A stretch of 23,006 bases of DNA from NCBI GenBank assembly GCA_937915065.1, contig CALDMR010000148.1:1-23006 (forward strand), read 5' to 3'. The notes beneath the pieces were generated by a model. It worked only from the letters and a program-made list of their open reading frames with translations. It did no database searches and had not been told where the DNA came from. How positions within the stretch are numbered: the stretch's first letter is position 1; every line of letters begins with the position of its first letter. The stretch is from an uncultured Clostridia bacterium. GTDB lineage: Bacteria; Bacillota; Clostridia; Oscillospirales; Oscillospiraceae. Below are positions 16,082 through 22,993 of this stretch, piece after piece. A program made the position numbers and the translations under genes.

Positions 16082-17065
16082 TTACCAACGGTCGCTGCCT
16101 TGCTCCTCGGGCAGCACTTCTTTCAGCGCCGCAATACCGACTTCAATCATGGAGTCGTCCGGCTCAAAGGTGGTGAAGTTCTGCATCCACAGCCCCGGAG
16201 CGCGCAAAATGCGGCTGATCAGATCCTCGTGGGCGCCCACATAGCGGTTGAATTCATAGGTCACGCCCATCACCACCGGCAACAGCAGCAAGTGCAGCAG
16301 CATGCGCAGCCACACATTGCCGATTTCCAGTGGCGTAAACAGCGCCACCGACAGGACAATGGAAATAATAATGACAACAAACAGAAAACTGGTGCCACAG
16401 CGGGGATGGTGCCGGGGCTGTTTCCGAACATTTTCCACCGTCAGCTCCAACCCGTTTTCATAGCAGAAAATCGTTTTATGCTCCGCGCCATGGTAACTGA
16501 ACATACGCCGCATTTCTTTCATACGGGAGCATAAAAACAGATACAGCACAAAGATGACGCCCTTCAGAACGCCCTCCAGAATACCCATGGCCCACAGGCC
16601 GATGCCCCCCGGCACAAGATAATTGACCGCACCCACCAGGAAACTGGGCAAAAAGATAAACAGAACCAGCGCCATACCCACACCCATCAAAACAGAGAGC
16701 GTCAGCATAATGCTCATCAGCTTTTCATCAGAGACATGGCGGCTCAGCCATTGCTCAAACTTGCCGGGTTCTTCGTTTTCTTCCTCTTCAATGCCGGAAA
16801 CCTCTGCCGAATACATCAGCGCTTTCACGCCGGTATACATCGCCATGACAAAGGTGTAGATCCCACGGAAAAAGGGAAGCTTCCAAAAACCGGGCCGCCC
16901 CGGATTGGCTTCGGTTTTGATCTCCAGTTCGCCATCCGGTTTGCGCACCACGATTGCCCGCTTTTCGGGCCCCTGCATCAGGATGCCTTCGATCAGCGCC
17001 TGTCCGCCGCAAGTGGTTTTATAAGGGGTATCACAGCACCCCCGGGTCTGCTTTTCTTCTGCCAT
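16082..17065 (-). CDS. yqhQ: DUF1385 (YqhQ-like) membrane protein
   Basis: This 327-residue membrane protein of unknown function is widespread in Bacillota. The N-terminus has paired cysteines (GCCDTPYKTTC) and the family motif GGQALIEGILMQGP. Several hydrophobic segments follow (around LTLSVLMGVGMALVLFIFLP, WAMGILEGVLKGVIFVLYLF, FLFVVIIISIVLSVALF and LLHLLLLPVVMGVTYEF), with a conserved YHGAEHK...CYENG stretch between. The ATG at 17065 follows AAGGAG by 7 nt. It heads the yqhQ-prmC-recA-recX run; the yqhQ-prmC pairing is a common Gram-positive arrangement. Confidence 0.9.
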   Translation of the reverse strand: MAEEKQTRGCCDTPYKTTCGGQALIEGILMQGPEKRAIVVRKPDGELEIKTEANPGRPGFWKLPFFRGIYTFVMAMYTGVKALMYSAEVSGIEEEENEEPGKFEQWLSRHVSDEKLMSIMLTLSVLMGVGMALVLFIFLPSFLVGAVNYLVPGGIGLWAMGILEGVLKGVIFVLYLFLCSRMKEMRRMFSYHGAEHKTIFCYENGLELTVENVRKQPRHHPRCGTSFLFVVIIISIVLSVALFTPLEIGNVWLRMLLHLLLLPVVMGVTYEFNRYVGAHEDLISRILRAPGLWMQNFTTFEPDDSMIEVGIAALKEVLPEEQGSDRW

Positions 17066-17087
17066 GTATGTTCTCCTTTGGATTTAC

Positions 17088-17116
17088 AGTATACTCTTTG
17101 CCGCATGAAAACGCAA
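17088..17116 (-). promoter_or_regulatory. Promoter of the yqhQ-prmC-recA-recX-rimO-pgsA run
   Basis: A TATACT -10 (17088-17093) and a moderate TTGCGT -35 (17111-17116) are separated by 17 nt. Confidence 0.6.
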
Positions 17117-17141
17117 CAATTTTAGGAACTTTTGTTCTATT

Positions 17142-18578
17142 TTATTGCATTGGCTGTTTCAGCGGCAAATACAGCTGCGCCACGCAGCCGCCGCCCTCGG
17201 CATTTCCAATTTCAAAACGGCCTCCATGCCGCGTAATGATTTCTTCCACCACTGCCAGCCCGATACCGCTGCCGCGCGCTTTGGAGCTGCCTTTGTAGAA
17301 TTTCTGTTTGATAAAGGGCAGCTCTGCTTCCGGAATACCGGGGCCATGATCCCGGATCGCCAGCACCACCTGCTCCGTGCCCACACGGATCGAAGTGTCG
17401 ATCCGGCCGCCGCTGCCGCCATGCTTGGCCGCATTGTCCAGCAAATTGCAGAACACTTGCTTCAAGCGTTCCGGATCTCCCTCGATGATCGGGAACTCTT
17501 CCAGGCCACCGTCATCATAATGCACCTCAATCCCATCCTGCCGGAACAGCTCGCGGTAGGTAAACACAGCATCTTCAAATTCCGCCTGGATATCCACCGG
17601 CTCAACTTCCAGCGTAAAACGGCCATCCTGCATCCGGGAAAATTGCAGCAACTCTTCCACCATATTGGTCAGACGCCGCGATTCTTTCAGAATAATGCCG
17701 ATGCCCCGGCGCAGCTGCACCGGATCGTTGCTGGTATCGCCCAGCAGCGTTTCACCCCAGCCGTTGATGGCCGTCAGCGGCGTGCGCAGTTCATGGGACA
17801 CAGACGAGATAAACTCCCGCTGCATTTTTTCATTCTGACTGATCTTCGTGGACATATCGTTGATGCTGTCCACCAGATCGCCGATTTCTTCTTTATATGT
17901 ATTCTCAATCTGCAAGCCATAGCTGCCGGATGATATGTGCTGCACCGCTTCCGTCACTTCAGCCACAGGCTCCACAATATTGCGGATAAATACCATATTG
18001 GAGAAAAACACCATCACCAGCAGGATCATACCCACGCCAAAGATCAACGCACAGTTTATGATGATCTGCCGGTCAATCAGCCTTGCGGAAATCACATACC
18101 GCATGGCGCCGATCACCGCGCCATCAAAGGTCAGCGGACAGGAAACGGCCACGATTTTTTCGTCCGTATGGGGATCTTGCCCCACATAGGTTCCCACGCG
18201 CCCCGCCTTCAGCGCAGTGGCAATATCCCGCGTTCCGGGCAGCAGCCCCGCCGTCAGATTGTAGGAAGACGTCTCGATCCTACCGCTGGCATCGATAAAC
18301 TGCAACTCCATCGTATCCTTATCCACAAAGCTTTGGGCATAGTTATACGCCATGGCATAGTATTCATCATAATTGGAAATCGCTGAGCGGTTCATAAATC
18401 CAATGGACGCCTTCGCCTGGGCTTTCATGGCATTCTGTACATTGCTGTAATAATAGGTAACCACACCGGCGGAAAACACGCCGCAAACAATGAGCATAAT
18501 AATGGCCACAATGCTCATGCTGTTGACCATCCACCGCTGCCGCAAGCCGTGCAGCTGCTTTTTTACTTTCATATGCAT
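17142..18578 (-). CDS. Membrane sensor histidine kinase
   Basis: This 478-residue two-component kinase has TM1 at about 19-42, an extracytoplasmic sensor region of about 125 residues, and TM2 at about 171-193. A HAMP linker (about 195-250) follows, then the dimerisation/phosphoacceptor domain with H262 in SVSHELRTPLTAING. The ATPase domain has N382 (NLLDNAAKHG), G1 DHGPGIP (410-416) and G2 GSGIGLAVVEE (437-447). The signal it senses is unknown. The start is ATG at 18578, 10 nt after AAGGAG; an ATG only 1 nt from that site (18587) is unlikely. It lies 45 nt after its cognate regulator. Confidence 0.93.
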   Translation of the reverse strand: MHMKVKKQLHGLRQRWMVNSMSIVAIIMLIVCGVFSAGVVTYYYSNVQNAMKAQAKASIGFMNRSAISNYDEYYAMAYNYAQSFVDKDTMELQFIDASGRIETSSYNLTAGLLPGTRDIATALKAGRVGTYVGQDPHTDEKIVAVSCPLTFDGAVIGAMRYVISARLIDRQIIINCALIFGVGMILLVMVFFSNMVFIRNIVEPVAEVTEAVQHISSGSYGLQIENTYKEEIGDLVDSINDMSTKISQNEKMQREFISSVSHELRTPLTAINGWGETLLGDTSNDPVQLRRGIGIILKESRRLTNMVEELLQFSRMQDGRFTLEVEPVDIQAEFEDAVFTYRELFRQDGIEVHYDDGGLEEFPIIEGDPERLKQVFCNLLDNAAKHGGSGGRIDTSIRVGTEQVVLAIRDHGPGIPEAELPFIKQKFYKGSSKARGSGIGLAVVEEIITRHGGRFEIGNAEGGGCVAQLYLPLKQPMQ

Positions 18579-18623
18579 GCGCCGCATTCTCCTTTCCCGC
18601 AAGCTATACTCTCATCTCCGCGC

Positions 18624-19313
18624 TCAAAAACCCCACTTATAGCCATATCCCCAAACTGTGGTGATGTATGTGGGATTCTGCGGGTTATCCTCTATTTTCA
18701 AGCGCAAGCGGCGGATATTAACATCCACGATTTTAACCTCGCCGAAATAATCCTGGCCCCAAACCATGTCCAAAATCTCTTCCCGCGAAAGGGCTTTTCC
18801 AGGGTTTTCCATAAACATTTTCATGATGGTGTATTCCACCTGGGTCAGCTTGATCCGCTGTCCGTTTTTTTCCAGCGTGCGATTGCGGGTATTCAGCAGG
18901 AAGGGATCCTTGCGGATTTCCCCATCCGGCGCTTCCTCCACATCTCCGCCAGCCCGGCGGAACAAAGCGTCCACCCGGGCTGTCAGCTCCGCTGGCGAAA
19001 AGGGTTTCGTCACATAGTCATCCGCCCCGGTCATCAGTCCGGTAACTTTATCCATTTCCTGCGCGCGCGCCGTCAGCATAATAATACCGATCTTCGTATT
19101 GGTGGCCCGAATCCGGCGGCACACTTCAAACCCGTCGATACCAGGCAGCATCACATCCAGCAGCGCCACCTTCACATCAGGATTTTCGCTGAGTTTTTCC
19201 AACGCCTCTTCTCCGCTTTCCGCTTCGATCACGTCATATCCCCCGCGCTTTAGATTGATGACAACAAAACCACGAATACTGGCCTCGTCCTCCAGCACCA
19301 AAACTTTTTTCAT
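18624..19313 (-). CDS. OmpR/PhoB-family response regulator
   Basis: This 229-residue transcription regulator has a receiver domain with acidic pocket E8-D9-E10, phosphoacceptor D53 (LLDVMLPGIDGFEV), T81 and K103 (YVTKPFSPAEL). It ends in a winged-helix DNA-binding domain (LTQVEYTIMKMFMENPGK, then VDVNIRRLRLKIED and YITTVWGYGYKW). The kinase encoded 45 nt downstream is the obvious partner. The ATG at 19313 follows GGAAAGGA at a rather long spacing. The upstream lipoprotein gene ends 42 nt away, so all three are probably one transcript. Confidence 0.95.
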   Translation of the reverse strand: MKKVLVLEDEASIRGFVVINLKRGGYDVIEAESGEEALEKLSENPDVKVALLDVMLPGIDGFEVCRRIRATNTKIGIIMLTARAQEMDKVTGLMTGADDYVTKPFSPAELTARVDALFRRAGGDVEEAPDGEIRKDPFLLNTRNRTLEKNGQRIKLTQVEYTIMKMFMENPGKALSREEILDMVWGQDYFGEVKIVDVNIRRLRLKIEDNPQNPTYITTVWGYGYKWGF

Positions 19314-19355
19314 GCCGTGAAACCATCCTTTCCCGTTTTGTCCTGTTCCATTTCA

Positions 19356-20750
19356 TCACCGCACATACCATTCGGCGCGAATCAGATGAAACGCCTCTTT
19401 CAATGCACTTTCGCTCATAGACCCGGACCAGGCCGCAGCGCCGGGCAAAATTTCCGCAGCATAAATTGCGGTCGTCTGCCGCAGCAACACAAAGCGCTTG
19501 CCCTTATTCGCTTTGTACTCCCGGCTGTCCCCCGTTTCTGTATAAATCGTCAGGACATCCAATGGCGCCATATTTTCCCCGCGATTAACGCCAAAGGTCA
19601 CCGCCCGCTCCCCGCTGCTGCTGGATACATTTGTGACCGTTGCTGCATCCTTCCAGCTTTCCGGCAGCACCAGATACCACCCATCCGTCAAATTATGGTA
19701 GGTCGTTTCCGTCACCCGGGCCTCTCCCTTGCTGGAAAACGCAGTCCAATTCAGGCCCCAATATGCCTGCGACAGATCGCCGGTTCCCGGCATATCGTAA
19801 GAGATCGGAATTTCCAAAACTCCATCTTCATTGATGTCCCGGGCCTGAACCGTAGAATTGCGGTAAACCAAGCGGCTGATTCCGCTCTGTTCATCCATGA
19901 CGCAATTTGTCAGCGCTCCGCCGCCCAGCACCAGAATATCCGTGATCCTGGTCTGTTCATCTACCACACCGCTGATAAAAAGTGCTTGCTTTCCATCAGA
20001 CAGTCCGCCTACGCGAACTCCATCCAACAGCCCCGGCGGCACAGAAAGCTTTGCCGTGCAGGTCTGCTGCAGAACACCCAAATTCCATTCGTAAACCGCA
20101 GCACTGCAATTTCCGGTACTGCCAGTAATAGTAATCAATTCAGGTACCGCATTGCCATCCAGATCCGTTATAATATATTTGTTGTAACTGGTTTCCAATA
20201 TTTTCTGACAATCATAGCGTTCCATATTATAGGCAGAGACCAACCGCGTCAGCACCCGCTCTGACACAGCATTATCCGCTAGCATGCTACTGTGGGACTC
20301 CGTATTCATCATCCTCCAGCCCACAACAATTTCCTGAATTCCGTCGCCATTCAGATCGCGATAATCCACCTGGGCAATCGACGCAGCGTTCTCTTCAATC
20401 ACAGCGGCGGTCTGATATCCCTCTTCCTGCTGCTTGAAGATGCAGATTTTCATCGGCTTTGGATCGCTGCTCTTGCGCAGAAACACCAGCGCTTCATCTT
20501 CCCCATCGCCGTCAATATCCACCATCTGCACCAACTGGATATTCTCCCCGCCCGTCGGCGCAGCATACTCGTAGCCGTTATTGACCAGAACCGCCAATTC
20601 CTGCTCCAAGTCCACATATTCCTCCGGCAGTTTCGGCAGGCTGTACAGATCCTCCGGCGAGGAAGCAAACATACAGCCCGACAATGCTGCCGCCAATCCC
20701 AATGCCGCCAAAAGTACGCCGGCCCGGTCGCGGATACGCAGTTTTTTCAC
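19356..20750 (-). CDS. Lipoprotein with calcium-binding FG-GAP/VCBS-like repeats
   Basis: This is a 464-residue predicted lipoprotein. The signal ends in the lipobox ALSGC with Cys25. Several EF-hand-like calcium loops with hydrophobic flanks recur: MVDIDGDGEDEALVFL, YRDLNGDGIQEIVVG, ITDLDGNAVPELITI and ARDINEDGVLEIPI. These resemble FG-GAP/VCBS beta-propeller blades. The C-terminal about 150 residues have no motif that I recognise. The start is GTG at 20750 after GAGGGGAAG. Placed directly ahead of a response regulator and kinase, it may be their target or an extracellular partner, but this is inference from position only. Confidence 0.8.
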   Translation of the reverse strand: MKKLRIRDRAGVLLAALGLAAALSGCMFASSPEDLYSLPKLPEEYVDLEQELAVLVNNGYEYAAPTGGENIQLVQMVDIDGDGEDEALVFLRKSSDPKPMKICIFKQQEEGYQTAAVIEENAASIAQVDYRDLNGDGIQEIVVGWRMMNTESHSSMLADNAVSERVLTRLVSAYNMERYDCQKILETSYNKYIITDLDGNAVPELITITGSTGNCSAAVYEWNLGVLQQTCTAKLSVPPGLLDGVRVGGLSDGKQALFISGVVDEQTRITDILVLGGGALTNCVMDEQSGISRLVYRNSTVQARDINEDGVLEIPISYDMPGTGDLSQAYWGLNWTAFSSKGEARVTETTYHNLTDGWYLVLPESWKDAATVTNVSSSSGERAVTFGVNRGENMAPLDVLTIYTETGDSREYKANKGKRFVLLRQTTAIYAAEILPGAAAWSGSMSESALKEAFHLIRAEWYVR

Positions 20751-20821
20751 GGAGCGCTTCCCCTCTTTCGTAATTGTTTGGCGCCGGCTTCTGCCGATAG
20801 CCTATACCATTCTAATTTATG

Positions 20822-20830
20822 ATTGTATCA
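20822..20830 (-). promoter_or_regulatory. Possible extended -10 promoter of the lipoprotein/two-component unit
   Basis: TGATACAAT is an extended -10, but the matching -35 is poor (TACACA). It lies about 70 nt upstream of the GTG start. This is a tentative assignment. Confidence 0.35.
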
Positions 20831-20920
20831 CACCCCACTTTGATTGTGTAGTTCTTTTTTCTTTTTTGCGGAGACTTTTCCACTCCGCCATCGGATTTTC
20901 AGTTTTTTTCAAAAATACTC

Positions 20921-20949
20921 TTGCTTTTTTCGCACTGACAAGCTATAAT
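20921..20949 (+). promoter_or_regulatory. Sigma-A promoter of tRNA-Leu
   Basis: TTGCTT (20921-20926), a 17-nt spacer and TATAAT (20944-20949) lie 17 nt before the tRNA. Confidence 0.85.
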
Positions 20950-20966
20950 AAATATGATTTTCACAT

Positions 20967-21052
20967 GCCGGTGTGGTGGAATGGCAGACGCGACGGACTC
21001 AAAATCCGTTGTTGGCAACAACGTGTGGGTTCAAGTCCCACCACCGGCACCA
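20967..21052 (+). tRNA. tRNA-Leu, anticodon CAA
   Basis: This is a class II tRNA. The acceptor stem is GCCGGTG/CACCGGC with discriminator A and an encoded CCA. The anticodon stem ACGGA/TCCGT holds the loop CTCAAAA, so the anticodon is CAA (reads UUG). The long variable arm (TGTTG...CAACA) and the GGTTCAAGTCC T-arm fit tRNA-Leu. It borders the AT-rich reverse-transcriptase locus, and tRNA genes often mark insertion hot spots. Confidence 0.97.
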
Positions 21053-21059
21053 AACCAAT

Positions 21060-21106
21060 ATAATCCGAACTTGTTTCCGATAGGAGACGGGTTCGGATTA
21101 TTTGTT
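21060..21106 (+). terminator. Intrinsic terminator of tRNA-Leu
   Basis: The arms ATAATCCGAAC (21060-21070) and its complement (21091-21101) form an 11-bp stem, followed by a T-rich tract. From here to 21258 I see no supportable gene or element. Confidence 0.85.
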
Positions 21107-21258
21107 TTCTTTGACCGTTACGAAACCACCTATTTCCGCAACGGGGTAAAGCACAAGCCCACTTCTAAGCCAAGAGGGCCAAGAAAAAAGAGAGCGGCCA
21201 TATAGGTATACCGAGGTTAAAGAATTTCCTTCAACACTCTTTTTCATCCAAGGGAAAA

Positions 21259-21287
21259 TTGACAAGGCAGGCGATATGCAGTATACT
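21259..21287 (+). promoter_or_regulatory. Consensus promoter of the DRT ncRNA (and probably the reverse transcriptase)
   Basis: TTGACA (21259-21264), exactly 17 nt, then TATACT (21282-21287). The predicted start near 21294-21295 coincides with the first base of stem-loop 1. It is one of the strongest promoters in the window and drives no conventional ORF before the reverse transcriptase. Confidence 0.9.
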
Positions 21288-21318
21288 ATAAATGCTCTAA
21301 ACACTAGGTTTAGAGGAA

Positions 21319-21326
21319 GAAGATTG
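21319..21326 (+). repeat. Template-end direct repeat, copy 1 (GAAGATTG)
   Basis: Exact 8-nt match to 21472-21479, offset by 153 nt. It lies in the left arm of SL2, near the 5' end of the proposed reverse-transcription template. It could let the nascent cDNA re-anneal at copy 2 and continue around the template. Confidence 0.8.
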
Positions 21327-21327
21327 T

Positions 21328-21333
21328 TGTCAA
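21328..21333 (-). promoter_or_regulatory. Split neo promoter, -35 half (TTGACA)
   Basis: A perfect -35 on the minus strand with no matching -10 in the chromosome. In a 153-nt concatemer it falls exactly 17 nt upstream of the -10 half at 21458-21463. Confidence 0.75.
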
Positions 21334-21457
21334 CAGTCCAGAGCAGATTTCTTCCAGAAATCCACGATGGAACTGCGGGTCATGAATCCAAGCCAGCCGC
21401 ACGGCTGCCGCAAGGACAATGATGCACAGAATCATGTTGATACGGTCCTCCCTTTCA

Positions 21458-21466
21458 ATTATACCA
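21458..21466 (-). promoter_or_regulatory. Split neo promoter, extended -10 half (TGGTATAAT)
   Basis: A perfect extended -10 on the minus strand. In the chromosome the 17-nt-upstream hexamer is ATTTGC, a poor -35. In the concatemer it becomes TTGACA. The ribosome site GGGAGG follows at once, so the first transcript would begin at or just before it. Confidence 0.75.
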
Positions 21467-21471
21467 TGATT

Positions 21472-21479
21472 GAAGATTG
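21472..21479 (+). repeat. Template-end direct repeat, copy 2 (GAAGATTG)
   Basis: Exact match to 21319-21326. It partly overlaps the right arm of SL5. The distance to copy 1, 153 nt, is divisible by three. Confidence 0.8.
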
Positions 21480-21616
21480 GGCAAATTGAAGGATAGCTGG
21501 TATTGATGCACAGCAAGGCAATTGCCAAGTAAGAATACCAAGTTAAAAAGTATACCCGTCAGCTAAGGAATGCTATCCTCCGTGCTGACGGGTATTGCGC
21601 TATAAAGGGGGATTTT

Positions 21617-22993
21617 ATGAATCTGTGTGAATGGAAAGAAAAGCAATCTCAAAAAGTGCCTCCCCAATACACTCATTTTGACCGAAGAGTATCTCTTGAT
21701 AAATGTTTTGGATATATAACTTCTTCTGATAAAGTTGCTCATCATGGATTCTACCCTTTTATTCACTATACAATAAAAAGTCGAAAAGTTAAAGACGGTA
21801 AAAAAGGCGAGCCCAAGAAACGTCAAATTTATTATGCGGCTCACATAGATGGATGGATTTACCGCTACTATGCATATCTTATAAATGAGGCTTATAATCA
21901 AAGGGTAAAGAAAGATGGTATCGATTCTGTTGCAGTAGCATATCGAACGAACTTGAGAAAAAGCAATATTGATTTTGCAAAAGAGGCATTTCAACATATT
22001 CGCAATACCACTTCGTGTTATGTGATGATCGGTGATTTCACTGATTTTTTTGACAATTTAGATCATATATATTTGAAAAAGCAGCTGTGTGATTTGTTGT
22101 CTGTTGAAAAATTGCCAGATGATCTTTATGCAGTATATAAGAACGTTACACGTTTTTCTTATGTTGAATTGCAAGACTTATTGGTGCTTAATGGACTTGA
22201 AGATACACCCAAAGGGCGAAAGGAATTTAATGACCGTTCACACGAACGAGCATTATCTCCGGAGGAGTTTAGGAAAAATAAAAATATAGTTTATACCTCC
22301 CCTCACCCAAAGTATGGAGTTCCCCAAGGTTCTCCGATTAGCGCAGTCCTTGCCAATGTATATATGCTTACAGCAGATAGAAAACTGCAAGAATACGTTT
22401 CTTCTTTGGGCGGTTTCTATATGCGCTATAGTGATGACTTTATTGTTGTCATTCCCAAAAGTACAGTAGATTTTTCTGCCCATTACAAAGCCATCAAAAG
22501 CATTTTGGATTCTGTTCCTCATCTGGAGCTTAAAGACTCCAAAACAAAGATATTTTATTTTGACAACATGTCTGTCAAAAACTGCACGAATGGCTTTATT
22601 AGTAATGGAGCTAATGGCAAAAATATTATCGAGTTTTTAGGATTTGCTTTTGATGGCAGGCATATCCGCATTCGGGATAAAACTATCAGTAAATACTATA
22701 ATAGACTGTACCGAAAGCTCCGTACTATTGTTAAGGATCAGGGTGTAACCCCGAATAATCATCGCATCAGCGGCAAAAATCTCTATCAAAAATATTCTTA
22801 TAAGGGCAGTCGATACTATCTGAAAAGAAAGGCTCAAAGAACAGGGATACCGCTTACAAAAGATGATATGAGCGGAAATTTTCTGGACTATGTATTCAGG
22901 TCACAAAAGAAACTTGACGGTGAGCCCATCGATACAGCAACAAAAAGACATATGCAAAAGATACGCAAACGACTCAGAAGCATCCATAAGTGA
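21617..22993 (+). CDS. drt2: Defence-associated reverse transcriptase, DRT2-like (UG class)
   Basis: This 458-residue stand-alone reverse transcriptase contains the main polymerase motifs. Motif A is IGDFTDFFDNLDH (138-150, catalytic D140). Motif B is PQGSPISAVLANVYM (236-250). Motif C is MRYSDDFIVV (269-278, catalytic D273/D274). A later LGFAFDGRHIRIRDKT segment and a basic C-terminus follow. It lacks the maturase and HNH domains of group II introns and the VTG motif of retrons. The single-gene layout with a structured RNA directly upstream, and above all the 153-nt neo signature there, point to DRT2, in which rolling-circle copying of the ncRNA yields a repeat gene used against phage. The ATG at 21617 follows AAGGGGG by about 5 nt. 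It is AT-rich compared with the core genes and is complete; the window ends 13 nt later. Confidence 0.88.
   Translation: MNLCEWKEKQSQKVPPQYTHFDRRVSLDKCFGYITSSDKVAHHGFYPFIHYTIKSRKVKDGKKGEPKKRQIYYAAHIDGWIYRYYAYLINEAYNQRVKKDGIDSVAVAYRTNLRKSNIDFAKEAFQHIRNTTSCYVMIGDFTDFFDNLDHIYLKKQLCDLLSVEKLPDDLYAVYKNVTRFSYVELQDLLVLNGLEDTPKGRKEFNDRSHERALSPEEFRKNKNIVYTSPHPKYGVPQGSPISAVLANVYMLTADRKLQEYVSSLGGFYMRYSDDFIVVIPKSTVDFSAHYKAIKSILDSVPHLELKDSKTKIFYFDNMSVKNCTNGFISNGANGKNIIEFLGFAFDGRHIRIRDKTISKYYNRLYRKLRTIVKDQGVTPNNHRISGKNLYQKYSYKGSRYYLKRKAQRTGIPLTKDDMSGNFLDYVFRSQKKLDGEPIDTATKRHMQKIRKRLRSIHK

Larger units (their letters stand above)
21319..21471 (-). other. neo: Proposed neo repeat unit: 153-nt cDNA monomer encoding an endless 51-residue repeat
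   Basis: This is not a normal chromosomal gene. Reading the minus strand from ATG 21435-21433 and joining 21319 back to 21471 gives a unit of 51 codons with no stop. It starts MILCIIVLAAAVRLAW, continues through HRGFLEEICSGLLTTIF, and the joined part NHGIIEREDRIN leads back to the same ATG. In the chromosome this frame ends at TAA 21310-21312. A GGGAGG ribosome site (21447-21452) lies 11 nt before the ATG. The unit is hydrophobic and predicted helical, like the Neo proteins described for DRT2. The exact ends are uncertain within the 8-nt repeat. The promoter forms only at the junction (see the two promoter halves). Confidence 0.8.
21294..21600 (+). ncRNA. Structured template ncRNA of a DRT2-like system
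   Basis: Seven successive stem-loops can be paired by eye between the promoter and the reverse transcriptase start. SL1 is CTCTAAAC/GTTTAGAG (21295-21315). SL2 is GAAGAA/TTCTTC (21316-21354). SL3 is TGCGG..CAGCC/GGCTG-CCGCA (21374-21412). SL4 is AGGAC..ATGAT/ATCAT..GTCCT (21413-21449). SL5 is TTCAAT/ATTGAA (21454-21474). SL6 is TGGTATT/AATACCA (21498-21540). SL7 is a perfect 12-bp stem ATACCCGTCAGC with its complement (21552-21595). DRT2 systems are known to need an ncRNA encoded just upstream of the enzyme. The 3' end is inferred; read-through into the enzyme gene is likely. Confidence 0.85.

Noticed and set aside
20954..21205. 83-residue plus-strand ORF
   Set aside because: It runs straight through the tRNA-Leu gene and its terminator, so it is not a real gene.
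21310..21435. A conventional type I toxin gene on the minus strand with the plus-strand RNA as antisense antitoxin
   Set aside because: The small hydrophobic frame, ribosome site and overlapping RNA fit at first sight. But the chromosomal -35 is poor, the transcript would start inside the ribosome site, and the exact 153-nt repeat, 17-nt junction spacer and adjacent reverse transcriptase explain everything better as a neo unit.
21437..21465. Internal plus-strand promoter TTGATA-N17-TATACC
   Set aside because: It is weaker than the promoter at 21259, lies inside paired RNA stems, and its -10 is mostly the reverse face of the minus-strand TATAAT.
21301..21489. Plus-strand stop-free frame (62 codons, with a 40-residue ORF from ATG 21367)
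   Set aside because: It is hydrophilic, has no ribosome site and no junction promoter in that direction, and is the shadow of the minus frame.
21617..22993. Retron or group II intron reverse transcriptase
   Set aside because: There is no VTG retron motif and no msr/msd inverted-repeat layout with effector gene. There is no maturase/HNH region and no intron RNA domain V downstream.
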